A stretch of DNA of 6,762 nt from NCBI GenBank assembly GCA_905193485.1, contig CAJJOX010000123.1, positions 1 through 6,762 on the forward strand, read 5' to 3'. Shown in pieces: positions 1-6,472 of the stretch; the stretch's first letter is position 1, and every line of letters begins with the position of its first letter. Both the position numbers and the translations under genes were made by a program. Source of the stretch: an uncultured Porphyromonadaceae bacterium. Lineage in GTDB: Bacteria; Bacteroidota; Bacteroidia; Bacteroidales; Muribaculaceae. The notes beneath the pieces are model-generated. The model did not search any database. It had not been told where the DNA came from and worked only from the letters and a program-made list of their open reading frames with translations.

Positions 1-1029
1 GCCGCGATAAAACATGTGGGCGATGCGGAAAGAGAGGCGGTGGGCGTGATAGGTGATAGCCGGGCCGAGTCCGGCGTGGCGGTAGGCATCGGTGAGATCG
101 TCGCCGGCAATAGTGCGAGCAGCGAAGCTTCCGGGAATGTCATTGAAGTCACCGCAAAGGAGTATGTTTCCATCTGTTTCGTCGATGGCCTGCCGCACGA
201 TGCGGGCCTGGACGGCGCGTGAACGGAAGGCGGCTTTGAGTTTGGCGATTATGCCTACACGCAGTTGATCCATGTCGGCCGAACTTTCTCCTTCAGTGAT
301 GTTGCGGTAGAGTTCCTTGTCTTCGGCCGTCAGCCCTATCGACTGCATGTGGAGGCTGAACAGGTGCAGCTTAAAGCCATTGATGTCGACGTCGTAGCGG
401 CACAGGTCGAGCTGGTTGGGATCGGCGTTTTCGACGTGAACCTTATTGAATGGATATTTTGACAGCACCGCCATGCCGCGGTGGTCGGCCCTGACGTAGG
501 GATATAGGTTGCGCAATTGTTTCCGGCTTTCGTCGCTGAGAACCTTATAGCCATCGGTGAGGATTCCCTCAGCTTCCTGACAGAGCACGATGTCGGCGTC
601 TTGCCGTAGAATAAATTCGATTGTCGCGTCGCCATTGTAAGTGTTTCCGTCGCTGAAATTTGAGAAACCAAATGTGTTGAATGACAATACTTTAAGTGTG
701 GGCTCCCCGGATTCGGCAATCTCCTTTTCGTCCGGGCGGAAGAAATTGAGGGGACAAAAAGTGAGAATCGGCCCCAGGCACAGCAGCAGCGAGAGTCCGT
801 TGATGACGGCCATCCGGCGCATCCAGATCAGGTTTACAATGGAAACAATCACCGAAATGATCAATATGGCGGGGAAAGTCATGGCTATTATCGCACCGTA
901 GGGCGAGCGGAGCGGGTTGATCATCCCACCGTAGGCCGACATGAGCAGCAGTGTGGCAAACAGGCTGTTGGCCACGATTGCGGCGATCAGCATGATGCGT
1001 CGGAATGTCGGTCGGTGATTGCGTGTCAT
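1..1029 (-). CDS. Membrane-anchored endonuclease/exonuclease/phosphatase (EEP) family protein, 3' end outside window
   Basis: Partial: 343 codons are visible from the ATG at 1029 and the frame is still open at position 1. Three hydrophobic segments (about residues 12-33, 45-69 and 73-91) precede an EEP (DNase I-like) domain. Visible family motifs are LSFNTFGF (Asn118), CQEAE (metal-binding Glu152), SLHMQS (His227) and CGDFND (Asp294, Asn296). The last visible motif, FRIAHMFY (334-341), corresponds to the usual FRIDHIFY, with Ala337 in place of Asp. The final SDH motif would lie beyond the window. An Arg-rich N-terminus and an Arg pair (71-72) between segments 2 and 3 put the catalytic domain in the periplasm by the positive-inside rule. 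The start overlaps the upstream rhomboid stop as ATGA, with no Shine-Dalgarno, so translation is probably coupled. EEP enzymes are metal-dependent phosphodiesterases or phosphatases; the substrate here is unknown, and nucleotides, lipid head groups or extracellular nucleic acid are all possible. Family assignment is firm, substrate is not. Confidence 0.9.
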   Translation of the reverse strand, partial: MTRNHRPTFRRIMLIAAIVANSLFATLLLMSAYGGMINPLRSPYGAIIAMTFPAILIISVIVSIVNLIWMRRMAVINGLSLLLCLGPILTFCPLNFFRPDEKEIAESGEPTLKVLSFNTFGFSNFSDGNTYNGDATIEFILRQDADIVLCQEAEGILTDGYKVLSDESRKQLRNLYPYVRADHRGMAVLSKYPFNKVHVENADPNQLDLCRYDVDINGFKLHLFSLHMQSIGLTAEDKELYRNITEGESSADMDQLRVGIIAKLKAAFRSRAVQARIVRQAIDETDGNILLCGDFNDIPGSFAARTIAGDDLTDAYRHAGLGPAITYHAHRLSFRIAHMFYRG

Positions 1030-1856
1030 TGTCGGTTGCGGAGTTTGCTGCTGATTGAAAACAGTGTTTCGCGTTCGTCGGGAGAAAGCGAGCTGTAGCC
1101 GGAGCGTCGTATTTTGTCAAGCAGAGAGTCAAGCATACGGTCGTCGGGAACTGCCGTAGGCGAAGGTCTCTGTCGCGTGGAGGTGCGGGTGAATGGTGAC
1201 GATTGCGGGCGTTTCGAGCGAAGGAAGCAGGCGGCGCCCAGGCCAGTCAGGAAACCAGCGGCATGTGCGGCGTGCAGCCCATAGCTACCGGCATCGGTTC
1301 CGGAACTTATGACCACTAAAAGGATGGCTATCAGACCGACGATTTTAAGCGATGTTTCTCCGAAAAACACAAGCCGGAGTCTGAGTCCGGGAGCACGCAT
1401 CATGGTGAAGGCCATTATAGCGAGGATGGCGGCCGAGGCACCAGTGAGCGAACGGCCGTTGACGGCAGGCACAGTAGTTCCGGCCAGTAAAAACGCCGCC
1501 GCACCGGCCAGTCCGCCTGCCAGAAAGATAATGTAGACCGATTGCGGGCGCGAACATAGATTACGGGCGATGGATGCAAACATGTAGAGCCAGAGCAGGT
1601 TCATCATGAGGTGCAGCACATCGTAGTGGACGAACATGTATGTGAGCGGTGTCGATGGTCGTGCGGCGAGGGCGGATGGCGCCGCTGAAAGCATCAGGCT
1701 GTCGAGGATGCGGCCAATGGAGAGCGTGGTGTCAGACAGATTGAGCACGACGGCAGTGAGCCGCAGCAGCACGAACACCGCGGCACAGAGCACCACGAGC
1801 ACGAGTGCCGGAGAAGCGTCGCGCAGTCGTCGGGAGAAAATGTCAGAAAGAATCAC
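1026..1856 (-). CDS. Rhomboid family intramembrane serine protease with C-terminal tail (276 aa)
   Basis: Intramembrane serine protease that would cleave membrane-protein substrates in or near their transmembrane helices. Membrane segments lie near residues 16-38, 71-97, 105-125, 137-154, 169-185 and 193-212. The HxxxN motif of the second segment is present (His82, Asn86, with His77 upstream). The catalytic Ser is Ser141 in TGASAA, where the usual GxSG has Ala for the last Gly. The catalytic His is His198 in AHAAG. After the membrane core comes a basic Ser/Pro-rich linker (about 213-235), then a tail (about 238-276) with the pattern DKIRRSGYSSLSPDE, resembling the C-terminal extension of many Bacteroidota rhomboids (I believe DUF6576). 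The start is GTG at 1856. GGAG lies 9 nt upstream (1866-1869), and the next in-frame Met is residue 55, inside the domain. It overlaps the preceding rhomboid gene by 14 bp and the EEP gene by 4 bp. Both catalytic residues are present, so it is probably active. Confidence 0.92.
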   Translation of the reverse strand: MILSDIFSRRLRDASPALVLVVLCAAVFVLLRLTAVVLNLSDTTLSIGRILDSLMLSAAPSALAARPSTPLTYMFVHYDVLHLMMNLLWLYMFASIARNLCSRPQSVYIIFLAGGLAGAAAFLLAGTTVPAVNGRSLTGASAAILAIMAFTMMRAPGLRLRLVFFGETSLKIVGLIAILLVVISSGTDAGSYGLHAAHAAGFLTGLGAACFLRSKRPQSSPFTRTSTRQRPSPTAVPDDRMLDSLLDKIRRSGYSSLSPDERETLFSISSKLRNRQ

Positions 1857-2574
1857 CGTGAATTTCTCCTTTCTTTTTCCAGTAGGCGATGAGCATAAAG
1901 CCGAATATCATGCCGCCGAGGTGGGCAAAATGGGCTATGCCGTCGCGGGCTTCGCTCATTCCGAGAAGGAGCTCAAGACCACCCCAGATAAGCATCATCC
2001 ATTTGGCCTTGACAGGTACGGGGATGAACATGAAATAGAGCGGCCGGTTCGGGAAAAGCATCGCGAAGGCCAGAAGCACGCCGTAGATAGCTCCGGAGGC
2101 TCCGACAGTGGTGAAGAAATTGTAGTTTCCGGCCATAATCGACGGATCGAGGCGTATAGCCTCATTGATGCGGTCGACAGGCAAGCCGTTAAGATCGGCG
2201 AGCTGTTTTGTGATGAGGTCGGGGAGAGTCAAAGTCCATACGGCCTCCTGAATCAGGGCCGCGCCAATGCCGCAGACCATGTAGAAAAGGAGAAACCGGC
2301 GGGAACCCATTGCCTGTTCGAGCATGATGCCAAACATGAACAGGGTGAACATATTGAAGAAAAGGTGGAAGAATCCGCCGTGAAGAAACATATAGGTGAT
2401 TATCTGCACCGGATTGAAGTCGGATGCTTCAAAATAGTGGAGGGAGCAGAACACCATCATGTTGTTGTTGACAGATGGGAAAAGCGCCATCGCCAGCCAG
2501 ATGATGGAGTTGATGATTATGAGATTCTTGGTGACGGGCGGCATATGCCGCACCATATATTCGAGTTGTCCCAT
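1843..2574 (-). CDS. Rhomboid family intramembrane serine protease (243 aa)
   Basis: A canonical rhomboid, first gene of the minus-strand cluster. Six membrane segments are apparent (about 17-33, 56-85, 93-112, 155-174, 178-205 and 213-231). The catalytic Ser160 sits in VGASGAIYG, a textbook GxSG motif, and catalytic His218 in AHFAHLGG. His65, His70 and Asn74 of the HxxxN segment supply the expected oxyanion and active-site environment. An extra hydrophilic stretch of about 40 residues (113-154) lies between segments 3 and 4. The C-terminus is short and basic (Lys233-Lys235) and lacks the tail seen in the next rhomboid. The chosen ATG has no clear Shine-Dalgarno; Met7 and Met11 are alternative starts that would keep the whole membrane core. 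The gene is followed with a 14-bp overlap by a second rhomboid, so the two proteases are made together. The substrate is unknown. Family and catalytic competence are well supported. Confidence 0.95.
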   Translation of the reverse strand: MGQLEYMVRHMPPVTKNLIIINSIIWLAMALFPSVNNNMMVFCSLHYFEASDFNPVQIITYMFLHGGFFHLFFNMFTLFMFGIMLEQAMGSRRFLLFYMVCGIGAALIQEAVWTLTLPDLITKQLADLNGLPVDRINEAIRLDPSIMAGNYNFFTTVGASGAIYGVLLAFAMLFPNRPLYFMFIPVPVKAKWMMLIWGGLELLLGMSEARDGIAHFAHLGGMIFGFMLIAYWKKKGEIHGDSF

Positions 2575-2672
2575 GAGCAGAGAATAAACCTTAGATAAGA
2601 CGAAACGTTAAAACAAAACTATCAAGAGCGTGTCGGAAATCAGTATTTTTCGTCCACTTGCCTATAGAGATA

Positions 2673-2707
2673 CAAAATTACAAAAATAATAGCGGAAATC
2701 ATGCAAA
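2673..2707 (-). promoter_or_regulatory. Candidate promoter for the rhomboid-rhomboid-EEP cluster
   Basis: Read on the minus strand, 2680-2673 is TAATTTTG, matching the Bacteroidota -7 consensus TAnnTTTG. A TTTG that could act as the -33 element lies at 2707-2704. The spacer is 23 bases, a little longer than usual. An overlapping second -7 match, TATTTTTG, lies at 2688-2681 but has only 15 bases to the same TTTG. The region is AT-rich, so such matches arise easily by chance. The position, about 100 bases before the first rhomboid start, is sensible. Confidence 0.35.
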
Positions 2708-2756
2708 TAAGCAGTTATGAAGTCTAATTTTCACTTTTTTGTCATTTTTTTTGACT

Positions 2757-2792
2757 TTTGTTGTGCGGTTTAAGTTTTAAAGATTATATTTG
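2757..2792 (+). promoter_or_regulatory. Promoter for the HU gene, Bacteroidota type
   Basis: TATATTTG at 2785-2792 is an exact match to the Bacteroidota housekeeping -7 element TAnnTTTG. TTG-rich sequence at 2757-2763 (TTTGTTG) supplies the -33 element about 21 bases upstream. Transcription would start near 2799 and leave a leader of about 35-40 bases before the ATG at 2836. That leader is AT-rich and has no Shine-Dalgarno, which is common for highly expressed genes in this phylum. Confidence 0.65.
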
Positions 2793-2835
2793 TGGCTAAT
2801 AAAAACACTTAATACCATCTACAAATTAAACCGTT

Positions 2836-3108
2836 ATGAACAAGACAGAGCTTATCAATGCGATTGCTGAGAAAGCAAATCTTTCGAAGGTGCAGGCAAA
2901 GGCCGCTCTCGAAGCCACAATCAACACAGTTAGCGAACAACTTGCAAAGGGCGACAAAGTAGCTCTGATCGGTTTCGGCACATTTGCCGTATCGGAAAAG
3001 ACAGCGCGCAAGGGCATCAATCCCCGCACGAAGGAAACGATTGAAATACCGGCCCGCAAGGCAGTGAAATTCAAAGCCGGCGCAGAACTTAACGACGTTG
3101 TGAAATAA
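2836..3108 (+). CDS. HU-family histone-like DNA-binding protein (90 aa)
   Basis: Small basic nucleoid protein that acts as a dimer to bend and compact DNA. The 90-residue length is exactly the family norm. The N-terminal half (1-40) is the helical dimerisation region, beginning MNKTELINAIA. The core signature GFGTF spans residues 46-50. The beta-arm carries KTARKGINPRTKE (55-67), including the DNA-intercalating Pro63 within the conserved Asn-Pro and the adjacent Arg64. The sequence ends with IPARKAVKFKAGAEL, typical of HU. It is monocistronic: it is transcribed divergently from the rhomboid cluster, has its own TAnnTTTG promoter and is followed by a strong hairpin terminator. IHF-alpha or IHF-beta is less likely, because the whole sequence follows the HU pattern with no extension at either end. 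Confidence is very high. Confidence 0.98.
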   Translation: MNKTELINAIAEKANLSKVQAKAALEATINTVSEQLAKGDKVALIGFGTFAVSEKTARKGINPRTKETIEIPARKAVKFKAGAELNDVVK

Positions 3109-3141
3109 GCACATCCAAAGATAAGTTTCAAAAACACCATA

Positions 3142-3173
3142 AAAGCGGTGCGCTCTGCGGAGTGCGCCGCTTT
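3142..3173. terminator. Bidirectional intrinsic terminator between HU and the ClC gene
   Basis: A 14-bp stem (arms 3142-3155 and 3160-3173) closes a four-base loop (3156-3159). It contains two G-T wobble positions when read on the plus strand and has a GC-rich core. The plus-strand side runs out through TTTGTGGTTG. On the minus strand the stem is followed by CTTTTATGGTGTTTTTG, a better T-tract. It lies 33 bases after the HU stop and 28 bases after the ClC stop, so it can end both convergent transcripts. Confidence 0.8.
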
Positions 3174-3201
3174 GTGGTTGTAAAGGGCGGCAGGAGCGCG
3201 G

Positions 3202-5016
3202 TCAGTCTTCGGAGTAGTGCCGGAGGACGCGTCGGTAGGAGTTGAAGATTTTGGATTTTGAAACGAAACCGACGTATCGTCCGTTGTCGACCACCGGAAG
3301 GTTCCATGCGCCGGTATCGTCGAAAGTCTTCATCACCTGTTCCATCGAAGAATGAATGTCGATGAGGGCGGGCGGCGTCGACATGAATTTCTCGACATGC
3401 ATGCGGCGGTATAGATCGGGCCGGAACATGATGTTGCGGATGTCGTCGAGAAGCACCACACCCATCAGCACGCCATTGCTGTCGACAACGGGAAAGAGGT
3501 TTCGGCTCGACTGGGCGATCACTTTCACCATCTGGCGGAGATCCATGTCGGGCGTGACTGAGTGAAAATCGGTTTCGATGACGTTGTCAATCTTAAGAAG
3601 CGTGAGGACGGCTTTATCCTTATGGTGAGTGAGCAGCTCTCCACGCTGAGCCAGACGCATGGCATAGATGCTGTAGGGCTCGAATGTCTTGATGGTGAAA
3701 TAAGAGAGCGCCGACACGATGAGGAGCGGCAGGAACAGTTCGTAGCCGCCGGTGAGTTCGGCGGTCAGGAACATGCCCATCAGCGGAGCGTGCATCACGC
3801 CGGCCATCACGCCGGCCATTCCCATCAGCGCAAAATTTTTCACCGACAGGTCGAGGCCAAAGATGTGGTTGATAGAGTAGGCGAAGAGGAAACCGGCCAT
3901 GCATCCGACGAACAGCGACGGAGCGAAAGTTCCGCCGACACCGCCGGCGCCGTTCGTGGCCGAAGTGGCGAAAGCTTTTGTGACGGTGAGCACGGCCACG
4001 AAAGAGATGATTATGATGACCGAGCCGCGTCCGGAATAGAATACCGATCCGTCGAGGATCGCCGATGTGTTTCCGCTGAGCAGGGAAACGATGGCGGAGT
4101 AGCCTTCGCCATAGAGCGGAGGGAAGAGGAATACGAGTCCGGACATGATCACAGCGCCCAACGCGTAGCGCCGCCAGGGGCTTCCCATGCGCTGAAACAT
4201 GTTTTCCATCATGTTCATCACCCGAGTGAAATAGAGCGAGACGAGGCCGCAGAAGACGCCGAGCAGGACGGCGAACGGGATTCGGGAAGTGACGAACGGC
4301 TCGCTCTGCATGAAAAAGAATTCGGCTTCGTAGCCGGTGAATGTGTAAGCGATCGTAGCGCCGGCAATCGAAGCGATGAGCAACGGCATTACCGACACGG
4401 TCGTGAGGTCGATCATGAGCACCTCAAGCGTGAAAAGCATGCCGGCGATAGGAGCTTTGAAGATGCCTGCGATGCCTGCGGCGGCGCCGCAGCCCACCAT
4501 GATCATCAGCACCCTTGGCGACATGCGGAACAGCTGGCCGACGGCGGAACCGATAGAAGCGCCCGAGAAAACGATAGGGCCTTCGGCACCTACCGAACCG
4601 CCGAATCCGATGGTCACGGAGCTGGCACAGAGCGAGGAGAATATGTTGTGGCGCTTAAGTCGGCTTTTGTTCTGCGATATGGCGTAAAGCACGCGGGTGA
4701 CACCGTGGGAGATGTTGTCGCGGACAATGTAGCGCACGAAGAGGAGTGTGATGAGCACACCGGCCGCGGGATATATGAAGTAGAGATAATTGCCGCCGGT
4801 GATCGAGATTCCCGACGTCAGGGCATGGGATATGATGTGGATGAGTGCCTTGAGCAGAAGCGCGGCAAAACCTCCGAGAGTGCCCACAATGAGGGCGAGC
4901 ACTACGACGAAAGCTTTTTCGGAGATGTGCCGTTCGCGCCATAGGAGCAGTCGGTGGAAAAGCGTTTTGACGCGACCGTCAGCCGGTGATTCTGCGGATA
5001 TATTGTCGTGGGTCAT
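3202..5016 (-). CDS. ClC-family chloride channel/transporter with tandem CBS domains (604 aa)
   Basis: Inner-membrane anion transport protein, expected to work as a homodimer with one pore per subunit. The membrane core spans about residues 33-455. The gating-glutamate motif is GAEGP (143-147, Glu145) and the third anion-site motif is GGTFAP (361-366). Tyr451 in EPYSIYAM probably corresponds to the pore Tyr445 of E. coli ClC. The first selectivity motif is unusual: SHGVT (103-107) where GSGIP is typical. In the segment AGMLFTLEV (191-199), Val199 falls where proton-coupled exchangers have the internal glutamate (Glu203 of E. coli ClC), so channel-like or uncoupled Cl- flux is plausible. Two C-terminal CBS domains (about 478-535 and 543-598) suggest regulation by adenine nucleotides or ionic state. 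It starts 23 bases after the sugar transferase stop on the same strand, so co-transcription is likely. No good Shine-Dalgarno is visible at this ATG. Confidence 0.95.
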   Translation of the reverse strand: MTHDNISAESPADGRVKTLFHRLLLWRERHISEKAFVVVLALIVGTLGGFAALLLKALIHIISHALTSGISITGGNYLYFIYPAAGVLITLLFVRYIVRDNISHGVTRVLYAISQNKSRLKRHNIFSSLCASSVTIGFGGSVGAEGPIVFSGASIGSAVGQLFRMSPRVLMIMVGCGAAAGIAGIFKAPIAGMLFTLEVLMIDLTTVSVMPLLIASIAGATIAYTFTGYEAEFFFMQSEPFVTSRIPFAVLLGVFCGLVSLYFTRVMNMMENMFQRMGSPWRRYALGAVIMSGLVFLFPPLYGEGYSAIVSLLSGNTSAILDGSVFYSGRGSVIIIISFVAVLTVTKAFATSATNGAGGVGGTFAPSLFVGCMAGFLFAYSINHIFGLDLSVKNFALMGMAGVMAGVMHAPLMGMFLTAELTGGYELFLPLLIVSALSYFTIKTFEPYSIYAMRLAQRGELLTHHKDKAVLTLLKIDNVIETDFHSVTPDMDLRQMVKVIAQSSRNLFPVVDSNGVLMGVVLLDDIRNIMFRPDLYRRMHVEKFMSTPPALIDIHSSMEQVMKTFDDTGAWNLPVVDNGRYVGFVSKSKIFNSYRRVLRHYSED

Positions 5017-5039
5017 GATAGCAGTTTGTTGGGGGATTG

Positions 5040-6467
5040 TCAGACGCCTTTTCCCGAAAAGACGGTGTAGACGGTGTGGACAATTATTCTCAGGTCGGTG
5101 AGGAGGGATATTTTGTCGAGGTATAGAAGGTCGTAGCGCATGCGACGCACCATTTCGTCGACGTCAGAAGCATAACCGTATTTAATCATTCCGAGCGAGG
5201 TTATGCCGGGGCGTATACGGTGGAGGAGGGCATAGGCAGGATCGCGCTCCATGATTTTTGTCACGAAAAAGGGACGCTCAGGCCTCGGGCCGACAATCGA
5301 CATGTCGCCCCGGAGCACGTTGTAGAATTGCGGAAGCTCGTCAAGGCGATATTTGCGCAGAAAGCGGCCGACTTTCGTGACGCGGCGGTCGTCTTTGTGC
5401 GAGAGCGCCGGAATGCCGTCGGACTCGGCTCCGGGGTGCATTGTGCGCAGTTTGATGATCCGGAATGTCTTTTTACGCAGTCCGATCCGCTGCTGGAGGT
5501 AGAACGCCGGTCCTTTGGAGTCGATGCGGACTGCCAGCGCCATAATGGCCATCGGGATGGCGCATAACGCAAGCATGACGGCTGAGGCCGCTACGTCGAG
5601 AGCGCGCTTGGTGCAAAGTGTGGCGGGGGATGTGTGGCTGCCGGTGATGTCGATAAAAGGTTCGGCAGTCAGGTTCGGCATGCGTGTGTTGAACATGTAG
5701 GGGGGCAGGCTGTCGGCGGCTACGTAGACCGGTATGTCGAGAATGAAAAGACGTGAGATGACATCGAGAGTCTTGTCCCACCCGTCGGGGTGCGGGATTA
5801 CGATGACGCGCCGAATGTCCATATCAGCGCATAGACTTTCGATGCGGTCGATGTCGGCGACAGGGAATCCGGAGTGCGGCGTGCATAATCCGGCACGGTT
5901 TTCAGCGTCGACGAGTGCGGTCACACGCGCACCCATCGAGGGGAATATCCTTTCGATCTGCCGCGGGAACAGTTGCGGACGGGAGCCATAGCCCACGATA
6001 ATCGTCGGCACTCCCGTTTCGCCGCGCATCAATCTGGCGTTGGCGCGCCATGTGATGACGAGCCTGGGGATGTAGACCACAATAAACAGCATCGCAAACA
6101 GCATCACGAACAGGCTGTAGTCGCGGGTGCGGTCGAGCGAAAGGTCGTTGATGAGGACGGCAAAAAGAAAAACGATTGTGCCGATGAGCGCCGTGCAGGC
6201 AGTGGTCGTGAGTTCGGAAACGCGGGAACGCACGGTTGACCGGCTGTAGATGCCCGACATATAATAGATGAGCATCATAGCCGGGGGGAAAGTCACCTGT
6301 CCGAGGACAAGCATAGGCGAGGACAGGAAATTGCCGAGCGAGAAGAAGGCGGTGTTGGCCGTCGGCAACTCGTAGTAGCGGAACACGTTGAAAATGACGA
6401 GGGCTATGTTGGTCGATATGTAATCGGCCAACATGTATTTCAGTCGCTGTCGTGTTTCGGATGTCAT
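5040..6467 (-). CDS. Polyprenyl-phosphate sugar-1-phosphate transferase (WcaJ/PglC superfamily, 475 aa)
   Basis: Membrane enzyme that transfers a sugar 1-phosphate from a nucleotide sugar to undecaprenyl phosphate, the first step of exopolysaccharide, capsule or O-antigen repeat-unit assembly. It has the long bipartite form. Four N-terminal membrane segments (about 14-30, 48-73, 86-106 and 116-138) are followed by a Rossmann-like region starting IIVGYGSRP (156-164). A hydrophobic membrane-insertion segment (about 288-313) then leads into the catalytic domain. Catalytic motifs are intact: KRALD (287-291), FRIIKLRTM (335-343), DDRRVTKVGRFLRKYRLDEL, which holds the Asp376-Glu377 dyad, GPRPERP (393-399) and RIRPGITSLG (417-426). 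The length fits full-size family members. The donor sugar cannot be read from sequence. It begins 5 bases after the upstream TsaC stop with no obvious Shine-Dalgarno, so it is probably co-transcribed and coupled. No glycosyltransferase, flippase or polymerase genes lie beside it, so it is separated from any visible polysaccharide locus. Confidence 0.95.
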   Translation of the reverse strand: MTSETRQRLKYMLADYISTNIALVIFNVFRYYELPTANTAFFSLGNFLSSPMLVLGQVTFPPAMMLIYYMSGIYSRSTVRSRVSELTTTACTALIGTIVFLFAVLINDLSLDRTRDYSLFVMLFAMLFIVVYIPRLVITWRANARLMRGETGVPTIIVGYGSRPQLFPRQIERIFPSMGARVTALVDAENRAGLCTPHSGFPVADIDRIESLCADMDIRRVIVIPHPDGWDKTLDVISRLFILDIPVYVAADSLPPYMFNTRMPNLTAEPFIDITGSHTSPATLCTKRALDVAASAVMLALCAIPMAIMALAVRIDSKGPAFYLQQRIGLRKKTFRIIKLRTMHPGAESDGIPALSHKDDRRVTKVGRFLRKYRLDELPQFYNVLRGDMSIVGPRPERPFFVTKIMERDPAYALLHRIRPGITSLGMIKYGYASDVDEMVRRMRYDLLYLDKISLLTDLRIIVHTVYTVFSGKGV

Positions 6468-6472
6468 GGTTT

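Noticed and set aside
692..1132. Minus-strand open frame of 146 codons across the rhomboid/EEP junction
   Set aside because: It is out of frame with both real genes, His/Pro-rich, and covered by the EEP and rhomboid coding frames.
1636..2598. Plus-strand open frame of 320 codons opposite both rhomboid genes
   Set aside because: It is a shadow of two well-supported rhomboids, highly charged and with no recognisable motif or promoter.
2634..2701. Nine-base direct repeat CGGAAATCA at 2634-2642 and 2693-2701
   Set aside because: It is short, has only two copies and is not symmetric. It is plausible by chance in this region and cannot be supported as an operator.
2826..3140. Minus-strand open frames (about 100 codons each) opposite HU
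   Set aside because: HU on the plus strand is certain. These frames are antisense, and their translations show no family features.
3562..4944. Long plus-strand open frame of 460 codons opposite the ClC gene
   Set aside because: Its translation is a His/Glu/Arg/Asp-rich string without domain character, and the minus-strand frame is an unmistakable ClC protein. It arises from the GC-biased codon use of the real gene.
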